DNA from: Ophioderma brevispina
Taxonomy: Eukaryota; Echinodermata; Ophiuroidea; Amphilepidida; Ophiodermatidae
Reading direction: 5' to 3'
DNA length: 64,000 nucleotides
Assembly: GCA_023653785.1 (NCBI GenBank)
Contig: JAMKCH010001700.1
Location: 26,231-90,230 of the forward strand
Shown here: positions 45,886 through 57,949 of the stretch, in pieces
How the letters are laid out: every line of letters starts with the position of its first letter
Position numbering within the stretch: the stretch's first letter is position 1
Notes under the pieces: generated by a model
What the model saw: only the letters and a program-made list of their open reading frames with translations
Database searches by the model: none
What the model was told of the DNA's origin: nothing
Program-made: the position numbers and the translations under genes

Positions 45886-46861
45886 CTATTTCTCTGATTA
45901 AGGTGACTGCATTTTTGTTTGAAAAAACTGCCATTTTTCTACGAAAATGGTAAATCAAATGAAAAGTATGAATGCTGTCCTTACTTAATCAAGAATAGAA
46001 ACAGAAACCCGTACGGTATGTTGACTGGTACCCACAATTTAGGCATCGAGACAAGAATAACTATAAAAGTAACATAACCTTTTAGTAAGAAGTGGCCTCC
46101 TCCTGCTCTACACGTAGACCCTAGTCCACTTATTTCTTAATATCTCAATTTCTCACCTGCCTTAAGGTCAGTCCAGCCTTACAGATGTAAGCCACTTATA
46201 TCTGTGAAACTTCCTAACGAAACGAGCACTTATACACGTAAACGAAGGGCGCTAAATGTACTTTATATAATTCTATAGTTCACAGTATAGTATCTGGGTT
46301 GTAAAGATAAAAAGGCATTGCTTTAATGAGCTATTTCCTTAAAAACAATTTGCAAATACCCGACAGGGCTTACGATTCACGTCACGTGAAAAAGCTATGG
46401 GCATATAAGGTCTCAAACCTTCTTGAAATGGTCTTAGACAGCATGGTCAGCGAGGTCAAGAGCCATCCAGTGATAACTGCTACGTACTGTAGAGACATTT
46501 ATACAGGGTGTTTCAGAAAAATTAAAAACAAATTAATTCTGAAAAACTATTTTAAATCTAATGTTAAAGGGCGCAATTCGTAAAATCCCCTCCAAAAGAG
46601 TAACAATACTCCCAAAGAAAATGGACTTCAAAAGAACGAAATTTCTTTCGGTAAGGCTTGCCTACAAGATCACTCCTATTTTAACTTACGAATTTCACTC
46701 CTTTACATTTAGAGAGAAAAATTTGCATCATCGTACCAAATACATTGATTTCATTCCTAATTTATTATTTTTAGAAATATCACCACATCAAGTGTTTTAT
46801 TCAAAAGTAACCGTGTTAACTCTGTGATCCCAACAGGCAACCCATAGTCGATAATCGAGAT

Positions 46862-46893
46862 CACCATTTTCACCATTTTCACCATTTTCTGAA
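46862..46893. repeat. 9-bp tandem repeat (CACCATTTT)3
   Basis: Three clean CACCATTTT units. Confidence 0.9.
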
Positions 46894-47015
46894 TCAGCAT
46901 GTAAAATGTATTCAAATGAGTACAAACAAGCCTAGTCTTGGGTCAGTTGTTTTCGAGATGGCTTTTCAAATGATTTGGGAAGCCATCTGAAAAACATGAC
47001 TCATGTGTTATAACC
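46880..47015 (-). repeat. Dispersed repeat, inverted relative of 43865-43965
   Basis: TTCAAATGAGTACAAACAAG, CCTAGTCTTGGGTCAGTTG and ACTCATGTGTTATAACC mirror the 43.9-kb copy; about 35 extra bases lie in the middle. Confidence 0.7.
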
Positions 47016-48293
47016 TATACAGGCTCTATCAGGATTGAAAGGGTTAAATTGACCTGAGAGTGACCGAGGTAGCATTCCCACAATTTTAGGGTTGGCTACA
47101 AAACTCAAGTACTGGTTGCTCGTCAGTAATGCCCGGTTCCTAGGGGGTTAGAGCCAATTCCTATTGTTCTAAAGAGTGAAACAGTTCAACAGTCGTCTGA
47201 CGTGCAGTTGAGTTTTGAAGGCGCTCCTTAATAAATTGACCGAATTTCATAAAAGCAGACTAGCAAACAATATTGAATGAACGAAACGTGTTATAGAGTT
47301 AATGAACTTTACCTTTATTTCAAATCAGAAAGTGTTGAACGCGTGTGCGTTTATATTATTTACATTGTTAATATTTGCTACGAATGCAACGTGTTTATCC
47401 CTAACAGAAGTTAAATGACCATTTCTGTTCATCCAATGAGAGTTTCGTAGTTAATTTGATAGGAGCACCATCGAAACATAAAAGGCAAGTTGAAACCATA
47501 CTGATAGTACTATAAATGTATTAACGATATATGTGAAAAATTGAAATAAGTGCACCAAATACCATTTACAAACATTAAATGTAATAAAAACAGTACCATT
47601 ATAGTACAAGTTTAGAGTAACATTAATAGCATTTATATTTTGGGCCAGTGGACATATTTTGTTTTATAACAACTCTATACTTCAACTTTAAAATTTCAGT
47701 ATTATACCTTTCACGATGCTCTCAAAACATCATCTTCAATTTGAATAGACAACCAAATATTATAAAACGGTTTTGGCGAGCTTAGGTGACGACAAAGCCC
47801 TGTTCTGCTGGTTCAATCGGCTTGGCGTTTTGGGGCTATCCTTTTTTAATTTGTTGTATATGCATGTAAAAAAATTTAAAAAAATCTGAATTTAGAGAAA
47901 ATGAACTCAGAGAGTGAAAAAATGCAATTTCTAAACAAGGCTAAAAGAACACTAATAAAGGTTAATGATATTATTACAAGGATTATAATAATGTATTGCC
48001 TTTATATCTACGGACAATGGTTATATAGGTGATAACTGTTCAAGGTTATCCGAGGACTTCCTATGAAAATGGTGTCAAATTTGGCATATCGTGCTAATGT
48101 CTATTTCCATTGTAAATTCCGAGAGCAAATTCTTTAACTTTCTTTTTTCATATTACACCCTATTTCCGTTGAAGACAGATTTATGTTATTCTGTAACCCT
48201 TTATTAGCATATTTACACAAAATTAAACTCTACTACAATTAGTGATGGCTAAATATTTAATTTAACTAACTAGCCTATTTCCTCGCATAGATG

Positions 48294-48892
48294 TTGGTTT
48301 TTGAAAATAGGGCCAGTGACTCCCCATTAAGCTTTTTGTAGATTAAGCTTTTTGTAGATTCTGCCTAATGAGTGTATAACTGATATAACACAATTATTTT
48401 TATTCATACATGTGTATTAAACAAATTTGCACCGCCCAAATATGATCAAAAACATCGTGGAATGTGTTGAAATTTCTTATACGTTGGGAAAATCGACTCA
48501 GCGACGCATCTGGAATTTCCAGTCCAAACCATGTAGAGCGTAATCGTCAGTCTCGATGTAAATACTTTTGTTTGATTGGTCGTCTACCGTTGTATAGCGG
48601 TTTGGTTTGTGAAAATAGGGCCAGTGACTCCCCATTAAGCTTTTTGTAGATTCTGCCTAATGGGTGTATAACTGATATAACACAATTATTTTTATTCATA
48701 CATGTGTATTAAACAAATTTGCACCGCCCAAATATGATCAAAAACATCGTGGAATGTGTTGAAATTTCTTATACGTTGGGAAAATCGACTCAGCGACGCA
48801 TCTGGAATTTCCAGTCCAAACCATGTAGAGCGTAATCGTCAGTCTCGATGTAAATACTTTTGTTTGATTGGTCGTCTACCGTTGTATAGCGA
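48294..48892. repeat. Tandem duplication, two ~300-bp units
   Basis: Unit 1 (to ~48600) and unit 2 (~48602-48892) are nearly identical from GAAAATAGGGCCAGTGACTC to CGTCTACCGTTGTATAGCG. Unit 1 contains an extra 16-bp slip (AAGCTTTTTGTAGATT doubled), so the period is 308 bp at the left edge. No coding frame is kept in both. Confidence 0.9.
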
Positions 48893-49238
48893 CTTTTTAC
48901 TGTTGAATACAAATGAACTGCCCTAAATAGTGTGTATGTTATATTTGATTTTGAAAACTGTGTCAAATTTTAACTGGACGTGAAATTGTCCTATCAACTT
49001 CATTCCAACGTATTCCACTTGCCTTACCAACTCAAGAGGTGTCGTACATCTCGAACATCTCATGTATTGTACACGGCTCATTTGTTCAGATGAGAAATGA
49101 TTGTATTAAAAAACAACCGTACGTGTTCAGCCTCACACACTTATGACCAGTCAGACTCGGCTTTCATTCCATACATTTTGCTTTGGGTTTCCTATGCACT
49201 TTGCTCACGAGGGGACGTGCCAGATAACACGCTCGATA

Positions 49239-50019
49239 TACAGACTGTCCCAAAAAACTATAAAATCAAACTGAAGAATTTAACAAAATATAGCAACGGT
49301 GCCTTGTTTTTGAGATATATTGATTTTATTTTTTATTTTTAGTTCCTAAGCTAAATCCTCGTTTTTATTCCATCCAATTTGATGCACCCTAACCGGAGAT
49401 AAAGGTATACTGTTGTATAAGCCTAAGAATATTGTAGAAATCACAATGAATGTATTATCATGCATTAACTAATCAATATATTATTTTTCAGTGAAAGTAC
49501 CAGAAATTATGTTGTGGGGAAATAGGGGACTCGCTCTCAGGGGGACAGTAATCATGAAATTCATGGAAAATTTGGGAATTTTACAGCTGAAACCAAGATA
49601 GCCACATAAATCGGGAAGCCTCTTGGGCCTTGCCTCCCCACCCCAGGGTCAGGTCTGGTTACGCCCCTGCTTCAAGATGCCAGGGTGGAACATATTAAAG
49701 AAACCGGTGTTTAATAAAGAACAATGTGACATTATAAACGTAGAAATTATGTTATATCTTAAGGAGCAGCACTTCATATTTTAATTTTCAACAAAGAATG
49801 TCTTGAAGTTTATCTTTAAATGGAAACTGTGTTGATATCGGGATAACCGAAACTGGCCCAACGGGGTTTTTCAAGTATCTCAGATAATTGGCCATAACTC
49901 CAGAACCCCAAATTACACCAACAAAAAATCTCATGAAAGCTGGAACATTTCTAAAAATGAAGTTTAAGTTGTTGGTCAAATAATCTTTGATTGTATAATT
50001 TTTTCTGGGACAGTCTGTA
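49239..50019. mobile_element. Tc1/mariner-like TIR element (~780 bp), TA-flanked
   Basis: TA then CAGACTGTCCCAAAAAACTA at the left; reversed right end TACAGACTGTCCCAGAAAAA. The TA duplication plus these TIRs fit the Tc1/mariner group. No transposase with a DDE/D pattern is visible. A GGTCTGGTTACGCCCCTG stretch at 49650 resembles the end of another dispersed repeat and may be nested. Confidence 0.75.
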
Positions 50020-51245
50020 GTGTATAATTGCATGCCTTTCCCAGTGTAAATTGCAACATCTTTTTCATTGAGAGACTACTATCGGGCACTATTGGAAAAT
50101 AAATACTGCCGCTAATGGACGTGACGAAATTGAAATATATATCAAATTTTGACGACAGGTGAGAGTCACAATGAAGGCCAGAAATGTTTACATTTATTTT
50201 TGTATTGAAAATGTTATACCAGTGTAACTAAGCAAGTTACTCTGAAATGAAATTGCGTCCTCTCTCGATCAAGTGCACGCTATTGTTTAGGTCAATGTCA
50301 GAAACGTGATTGAAGTTGAATGGAAGATAGAAATGATGAAGAGTGGTGTGATGAGTTGAGAATAAGACTCTAACCAGTTCGAAAGCGCGGGAAGGTGCAC
50401 AAGATACTTAGAATTTAAGAGTTTTTACACATCCAAATATGTGACAAATCACATGATTTTCACATATTTGGGTTATGTAAATATTCAGTTTACCGATGTA
50501 TCGTGTATTCGATCTCCAATGTATATTGTGTTCTAGTACATGATGCATGGCCCTCATACTCACTCAAGTTGTACTCGATGTTTTAATTTTCCCCAGCGTT
50601 TATGTGCGCTGCCAGCCGATATCAGGGAAAATTCAAGACGTCTCCAATGAGGTACTTTGAAACTTAATGTAGGAATATGATTTGTTCATTCTTTGAAATG
50701 ATAACAAAGCATAGGTATTGTTTTGGTGTATTATGGTTATTTTCTCTGTTTTTCTTTTTCTTAATATATTTCCTTATGGCAAGTGGGGTAGCTACTGAAA
50801 ACATTGTCTGATGCATAACACACAAAGTGATTATCAAAGGAAGATACTCAATATGGGTCTACACCTTAAAGCCACTGTCACCAATTTTCTTGACTAAAAT
50901 ACAATCAAATTCATCATATATCGGGTTTGGGCATTTTAGTAACAAGTTTGCATATGATAATAAATGGTAAGACCGAATACGATTTCATAAAGCCAAATCA
51001 GCCATTTAAGACGATGATAAGTGTACATGTCTGTACAAACTTTTATCAAGGTAACTGAATTCGAAATTTTGTAACCTACATTAAAGTGAACAGCTGAAGC
51101 TGTCATGTTTCAGTTACATTATCCGGGTTTGTGATGTTCTATGAAAGACATGGTTTTCAATGATTGAAATTGCTTAATGCTTATTTACGTTATTAACATA
51201 TGAAAGAAATAGGTATGCAGAAATGGGTCGAAATTCATTGATGGT
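50020..51245. other. Unannotated AT-rich sequence
   Basis: No gene recognised. A TTAAAGCCACTGTCACC start at 50870 resembles the ends of the TTAA families (compare TTAAAGCCACTATCAG at 59114), but no matching right end was located. Confidence 0.4.
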
Positions 51246-51249
51246 GGCT

Positions 51250-54200
51250 TTGATTGATTGATTGATTTTATTTGGCTCCATAAACATAAAAAGAACAATT
51301 TGTACAGAGAGTTAAAATATATATAATGTATAAAGACATTAGAAAATACATGATAAAATGATAAGAGATACATATTCAATAAATATTACCCAGTGAAAGA
51401 CAAAAATAAATTGGAACCAGGATAACCCATGAAAGCCAATATTTCAGGCTTATTTCCAATGGGTTCCTTCAAAGTTTTTGGCAAAGATGGCAGAAAAAAA
51501 GAAACAAACATGAATGACAGAAAAAACTTTTTGACAAAAAAAGAGTTTGACCCCATTGGAAACTAGCCATTGCTAAGATGGTTCCTTATTGCACTCTTGA
51601 AAGTATTAAAATTGGGAATGATTTTAATATCATTTGGAAGCCTTTCCAGTCCCATATTGCACTGTAATAGAAAGTAGTAGCAGCACAGCTTTTGATTTTG
51701 GGAACATGAAAATTAAAAAGCCGCCTTCTAGTATTATAGTTATGAATTTCAGAGGTTTTGGTAAAAAACTGACACATATAAGGGGCGCAAGAATCATTGT
51801 AAATTTTATGCACATGGCACAACTTTAAAAATTTGACCCTACAATCCACATTCAAGAAATTCAAACTGGCAAGTTCAGTTTGACCAACATGTGCCCGGGG
51901 TTCTAAGTTCAAGATAAAACGCACCATTTTATTTTGCGTGACTTGAAGTTTATGTTTGAGCCTAGACTAATACCAGAAACCAAGATGAACAAGAGTATCA
52001 ACATGGCATTGAATGAGAGCAGAACAGATTTTGTTTTTCCGACAATTTTGGATTCATACAATTATAAGTTCTGTTACAATAACTTCATCCGGGAGTAGCT
52101 TTTTTAGTGATAGAATTGCCATAGCTTTTCCCCGGATACAGTTTGGTCAATTGGTTTTACAAAACCTAAGTATTTAACAGAGTCCTGACCTTTGATTCTG
52201 TGCCCAGAACATTCAACTGACAAATTTTGAACTGGATTATTTTTTTCTTTTGGAGCCAAACATATACACTCTGTCTTGCCAAGATTTAAGGACAGTTTGT
52301 TGTCTACCAACCAGTTGCTACATGATTCAAGAGCTTGACCAAGTTTTTGAGAAATAAAGTCAGGGTTTTTATGAGAAATAGACTGGGTACTATCATCAGC
52401 ATATAAAAGTAATTGCACTCTGGTCTTACTTATAATCATGTCGTTGATGTAACAAAGAAATAAAAGAGGCCCAAGTATACTACCTTGGGGGACTCCGCAT
52501 GATTATTACCAACACGCAAATCAGTATGTTGACATACTATGTTGTTGTCCTGTTGGAGAATATGAATGAACCAGTCAACAGACTCAACTCCCATTGCATT
52601 TAACTGTCCACATAAAATTTGATGTTTTGACCGTGTCAAAGGCTTTTTGAAGATCCGTCATGATCATGCCAGTATATAATCCACGGGAAGACTGAGTTTG
52701 ATGTGATCCTTAATGAATGAGACAAGAGTCTGGTTGAGAACTTGCTTCTAAAACCAGATTGATGTTCATACAAAATGTTGTTAGATGTTAAAAAATTTTC
52801 AAGTGAACATAAACAAAACATGCTTTTGCAAGAATTTGAGATTTGCACTTAAAACACTAACTGGTCTGTAATTGCTCACATCAGTGTTTTCATTCTTTTT
52901 ATACAGAGGAGTAACCTTTGCCATTTTTAGCTCCCTAGGAACAGTGTTAGTTTGAATTGACAAATTAACAATGTGGGCTATGGGGGCTTTCAGAATAGAA
53001 GCCCCATCCCTAAGAAATCTCGAAGGAATATTATCCAACCCTGTACTTTTATTTGGGTGAAGATTATTAAGCTCTTTTTCTATGAATTTTCATCAACACA
53101 GCCTAAGGTGAAAGAACCACCAGATTTTCTACGATAAAAATCCTGAAAAGCTGCAGAATTTAGTTGTAAACATATTCTTTGGAGAAGGCAGTTTCTCAAC
53201 CAATGTGGAAGCTACAGTGGTGAAGAATTCATTGAGAGCATTAGCAATCTTTTTGGAATCATAGCAAATAACACCATCAATTTCCAAAACAGTATTGTTA
53301 ACCTCTTTTTGTTTTGAGCTATAACCAAGTTCTTTGAGGTGTTGCCAAAGTTTTTTTGGGTTGTTTTTGTTTTCGTCAATCTTTTTCAAATAATAATCCG
53401 ATTTAGCTCTGCGAACACTTTTTGAACCTTATTTCTGAGTTTACAATATTCCTTATACAAATGTTTTTTTGATCGATCCTTTTTGAATTGATACAAAATA
53501 TTATCCCTCTTTGTAATATCATCTAAAATGTCACCTGAAATCCAAGGTTCAGATCTTTGCTTCAACCTGATTTCTTTAACAGGTGCAATTACATCAATGA
53601 CCCCAGTAACCAAAACCTTAAACCTGGACCAGGCATCCTCAACATTTTGCATGTTGCACACAGCAGACCAATCACTCTTAGACAAATTGCCAAGAAGAAC
53701 CTCAGGGTTGTACTTTTCAGAGATCTAATTTTGACAGTTTTGTGTGCCCCAAATTGCCCTTTGCTGATTTTCCTGGTACAAAATATAAGGAAGTGGTCAC
53801 TCAGGCCAGTGCATATAGTTCCAAAATGACATATTTTTCTCTGGAGTTAACAAGAATATGATCAATAATTGTTGAAGAGTGATCAGTAACACGTGTGGGA
53901 GTAGAAATCAACTGCGTAAGATTAAATAGGCTCAAAATATCAATATAGTTCTTATACAGATAGCTGAGTTTCTTTTTAAAATCTATGTTAAAATCACCCA
54001 TAATTATGACTTCAGTATCAGACCTTATGTTACTTAGAACACGCTCAAAAATATTCAGAAATTTTTTTCTGTTCAGGTGGTCTATATACTGTACCAATCA
54101 TAATGGGTTTTGATTTTGGAAATAAGAGTTCAATCCATGTGGCTTCCAATTGTTTATCTTGTAAGTCATTTCTTTGCAAGAAAGCAATATCAGTTCTTAT

Positions 54201-54440
54201 GTAAGTACAAACCCCACCACCCTCTCTGTCTCTATCATTGCGTATAACGCAATAGCCATCAATTTTTATTTCACTGTCAGTTATGGACGAGTCCAACCAA
54301 CTTTCACTTACGAAATAACGGCAGCCCTTGTTTTGTTTGCAATAATTTTAAGTTTGACATTTTAGGCGGTAAAGAGTATTTATGTGTATAAAATGAAGTC
54401 CTTTTTTAGAATCAAGTAGCTATCAGCTCGTAATGAAAAC
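51250..54440 (-). mobile_element. CR1/L2/Daphne-type LINE, ORF2 pseudogene with 3' end
   Basis: Reads leftwards. The endonuclease starts near 54400 with KKGLHFIHINTLYRLK, then VSESWLDSS, then GDFNID (about 53990) and SSTIIDHI. This nuclease nicks the target. A linker follows (APVKEIRLKQRSEPWISGDI), then reverse-transcriptase motifs: KVTPLYKK, YRPVSVLS, HQSGFRSKFST, the box before INDM, and LYADD (about 52395) with both catalytic aspartates. The C-terminal HNYNTRRRLF (about 51730) is typical of this LINE group. At least eight frame changes or stops break the ORF. The 3' end is intact: GGCTCC/GGAGCC-AAATAAAA followed by (ATCA)n, the (GATT)n at 51252-51269 on the plus strand. ORF1 is missing, so it is 5'-truncated; a minus ORF at 54493-54753 could be more of the 5' part but is unrecognised. 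Clade is inferred. Confidence 0.85.
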
Positions 54441-54925
54441 AGAACTCAAAATATTCCATGAACCATTGAAAAGAGTGTACCATTTGTCATTATTAAGTTA
54501 CTTTTAAAAGTGTCTGTGTTAAGGCTTTTATCAAATACAGAGACATAAAATGCATTTTGCAGTTTGTTGAATTACCATTGGTTTCACACACAAAATCAAA
54601 CACCCTTTTGAAGTTAAAAACTCTGTCTGCACCAACAAGGTGGCTTGCATCAATGTCATTGAAAATATAGACAAACGCCTCAAGAAATGTTATATTTATG
54701 AAAGGGTATAAAGTCACATATATATTCTTTGAGAGCATATACTTCTTGTACATGTATAAGTACAGTTGTAGTTAGAATGTTTTTTTTGTTTCCAAAATGT
54801 TTACAACAATCATGACATCCACCAAACCGAGTAAAAAAGAATAAGATGGTTATACATGTATTTTGGGAACATTTTGCGATAGGCTAATAATCTCATTTAA
54901 TGGAGATGCGCTACCGAAACACTCC

Positions 54926-55531
54926 TTAAAGAGGCTGGCACATTTGAAAAATAGTGCACCCCCAAGATTTTTCCAAAAAATCGATATTTTTGGCATGGTT
55001 TTGTGAAAGCTTTAATATTACAAAAGCCCTCACCCGAAATGATTAAGACCAAATCAGCTTTCCTCGGGTAACAGAACGATTTTGTAATATAACGTCGCCG
55101 GCGGACGTTAAGGTGCAACGAGGATTTCAAGTCGCATATGTTCTGTGATATGTAGTGATTTCATAGATAGACATCCAATAGATTCGCTCCCTTTTATTTG
55201 ACACACAGAAAATACCTTAAAATGAAAAAAAAAAAGCGTGATTGTATATGCTTATTATTTCACTAGAAAACATAGGCTGAATTTCGTATTTGCTCCTATA
55301 CGAAATTAGAAATTTCACAATTTTGGTACCAAAAGAAACAGTTCTCAGCTTAATTCTTCAGGTGGGAATATTTTTGATAGAAAGCTTTTCCACATGTGCA
55401 AAAATCAGAATTTTCATATTTTTAGGGACACCTGTTATTTGAAATCTCTCGTTCTTCCAATGGCCTAGACTATCATTAGAGCAAATTGAAGAAATTTCAT
55501 ATTTTGTGAAAATGTGCCAGTGCCGCTTTAA
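54926..55531 (-). mobile_element. Composite TTAA-1 / TTAA-2 element
   Basis: Outer ends are those of TTAA-1 on the minus strand (TTAAAGCGGCACTGGCACAT read from 55531; TTAAAGAGGCTGGCACATT at 54926). Between 55106 and 55452 lies a TTAA-2 copy in plus orientation (GTTAAGGTGCAACGAGG to GAAATCTCTCGTT). About 280 bp of TTAA-1 middle is absent, and the TTAA-2 right end lacks its last ten bases. So this is either a nested insertion followed by deletion or a recombined element. Confidence 0.8.
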
Positions 55532-55539
55532 CGTGATTT

Positions 55540-57130
55540 TGCTTTTATCAATAATAATAATAAAAATAATAATACGATTGAAAATGCACTTTACCTTCGA
55601 AAAGGATTCGAAAGGTGATGATTTACTTTTGGGAGGCACGGAGAGAGTTATGAATTGCCTGACACTTCCTTGGAGGTCGTCCAAGGGTACTACCATCACA
55701 CCGTATGTCAACATTCAGGGCATGTTTTAATGTTCTATGTCAGAGAGGTGTTTTGCTATTTGTATTGAGGGAATGCATGTTTTGAGATCGTGAGGTATTT
55801 GTACAAACACATTGTTTCATGCAAATGTCTTACTACTTTGTTTCATACATTTTCGTGATGCAAATAACATAATACCCAGAGACAGAGTATATTAGAGCAT
55901 ATCCTGAACGTTTGGCATATTGTGAGAGCAAAGAATTTGCATTTAGACAGACGATTTATATCGAAAAATTGCTTTTATATCTCTAGGAAAAGCTTACGGC
56001 AGCAATGTTCCAACGTAATATACAGTCCCTACATAGCTTGTATTATATTCTCTGTTGAGATAAAACAGATTTAATATCGATCGCATGTAAACCTAACCCG
56101 GGACAAGTAGAATACAGGATCTCTACTTCGTTTAACAGCCATTTATTTGGCAGTTTACCTTACGTGTTCTACCACTGTCCTCTGCAAACAGCTTGTGTAA
56201 ATACCACCTAGCGCTTATACTCATGTTATTATGACAACATTACTAGAAAACACGAATGCATTTAAAAATCAAGTTGTTCGGACTTGCATTCTGTTCACAT
56301 CGTTTACGTCTCCCAGGCCAGAGGTAAATATGACGTATCTAGTATTTCCATGACAACGTACCTTTAACTGTATGACGTCACATTTTTAAAGACAGGTATT
56401 AAAAGTGGGGAGATGATTTTCTGGAAACAAATTGAACCAATTTAAATTCCGACTAGTAGTAACTAGCGCTTCCTTGTAAATCTGCTGCCCGCAGGGTTGT
56501 AAATCAGGGAGAGAAAAGTGTACTGGTATGGTGTTCTTATTGATGTAATTATATGTTATGTTTGACCGCAGAAGTGGAAGGAATAATGCTCTTAAGTTTT
56601 CGAGCCACGTTCAACTACTAGTACATGACCAATAGAGCCCCAACCCGCAGGCTATCTACAGAGCACGGTTCTTTATTGATTGTTCTGGTGATTTCTCTGA
56701 AATGGGATTCGATCTATTGAGTTGTGTTCGCAATTGCACTTAAATGACCAAAATATTCCTTGTATTGAGACTCCATTTATCAATTTGAAGGAGATAAAGG
56801 GTTGCAACTGAATACAAATGCTTGTTTCAAAGTATTGTTTCTCAAATACTATTTACTAGTGTGTGTGGATGTTTTCTAGCTTTGGAATTTAGTTAACATG
56901 ATACCAAGGAGATATTTAAACCGCAAGGGAATTCCCAAAGGTAGTCACAAATCACAAATTACTAATATTTCCCTATAAAGCGAAAAATATACACCAATTG
57001 TTTTACGGTCTTCATTTAAATTTGACCCATTGTTGTAACTCGTAGTTTCTAGTTACAAATGCAGGAAATGGGTTCGGACAGTCTAGGGAATGAATTGCCT
57101 CCGTATTTTCCTCTGGCGACGGTTGCTTCT
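55540..57130. other. Unannotated sequence, low in recognised repeats
   Basis: No gene recognised. This is one of the few long stretches without an obvious transposon relic, and it lies upstream of the promoter-like segments at 57.1 and 57.6 kb. A TGACGTCA palindrome is present at 56373. Confidence 0.4.
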
Positions 57131-57170
57131 ACATTTATATATAGCACTCGCTTAAGTCAGTCGTACAGTG
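57131..57170 (+). promoter_or_regulatory. Promoter-like segment 1 (TATA + initiator-like)
   Basis: TATATATAG at 57136-57144, then TCAGTC at 57157 and TACAGTG at 57165, 23-30 bp downstream, resembling a TATA box with an initiator. It is followed by CACAGGGTGGCGCAAAG. Core-promoter words occur by chance in AT-rich DNA, so this is tentative. Confidence 0.25.
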
Positions 57171-57620
57171 CACAGGGTGGCGCAAAGATCAAACACAACC
57201 ACACAAATTGCTAGACTAACAGGGTTAAGGAATTCGCCAATAAAAACCAAAAACAACACAGAAATCGTAACTATTAATAAGAATAATTAGTATAAGGAAT
57301 AGTGTATATATTAGCTTCATTTGGATGTGAAAATATTTATTGTCTAAATGTATTAGAGAAAAGGTTTAGCATAGTAAAGTACTTTTTTATGTTGAAAAGA
57401 GAATATGGAATTCCCCTAGTGCTATACTGAGATCACACCTGTTGTTTACAACTAGATGGATTGCACAAGAAGGGAAATGTGAATTCACACAGATGCCAAA
57501 TTTAGAAATGAGTCAATTGTTTATGCTTTGAGATCAAAACAGAGTGTAAAATTAGGTAATTCCCCATTAAGTTATAAATGTGAGGTGATGCAATGCAGAT
57601 GATGTTAATTTATGTGAAAT

Positions 57621-57745
57621 CCAATTGGTCAGCTAGTGCAAGGTAGGTTTATGCTGATGCTGTGGTAAATCTATTTTAAGACTTGGGAAACTTTGTGAAA
57701 ATCATTGTATAAAGGAGAGATTGGAGAGGTTAGATTTGCCAGCAG
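57621..57745 (+). promoter_or_regulatory. Promoter-like segment 2 (CCAAT + TATAAAGG)
   Basis: CCAATTGG at 57621 reads as a CCAAT box on both strands. It is followed 87 bp later by a strong TATAAAGG at 57708-57715. Start of transcription would be near 57738. A small ORF opens at 57791, about 50 nt downstream. The classical -80/-30 arrangement is the best promoter candidate in the window. Confidence 0.35.
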
Positions 57746-57790
57746 CCACCAGTAACAAGAAGCTAGAATTATAGCTAGTTTTGATCTGCA

Positions 57791-57943
57791 ATGAGTGGCA
57801 GACCTGTAGAGTACATAGTGCCAGGATTTACAATAATTCCATGTGAGCGAAGCCGCTGTAATTATTCTACTGTGTCTTTGAAGTCAAAAGTGCTGGGAAT
57901 CAAAATAGGATTCCAAAATTGTGGACAGATGGAAATCATGTGA
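57791..57943 (+). CDS. 50-codon ORF downstream of promoter-like segment 2
   Basis: ATG at 57791 to TGA at 57941-57943. The peptide starts MSGRPVEYIVPGFTIIPCER and ends IGFQNCGQMEIM; it has three cysteines and no signal peptide or domain I recognise. A good donor (CCAT then GTGAGC) at 57840 would instead make the first ~17 codons a first coding exon. The case rests on its position just after the CCAAT/TATA pair. Confidence 0.25.
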   Translation: MSGRPVEYIVPGFTIIPCERSRCNYSTVSLKSKVLGIKIGFQNCGQMEIM

Positions 57944-57949
57944 ATATCT

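Noticed and set aside
46504..46830. TACAGGGTGTTTCAGAAAAA end with following ORFs as a mariner element
   Set aside because: Only one terminus is visible and the ORFs show no DDE/D motif.
55358..55714. 118-codon minus ORF
   Set aside because: It crosses the junction of the composite TTAA element; composition follows the repeats.
56373..56380. TGACGTCA palindrome
   Set aside because: About one perfect 8-mer is expected by chance in a window of this size, and two are present; no supporting context here.
57168..57190. CACAGGGTGGCGCAAAG as LTR end plus primer-binding site
   Set aside because: No second LTR, polypurine tract or gag/pol frame nearby; the TGG start alone is insufficient.
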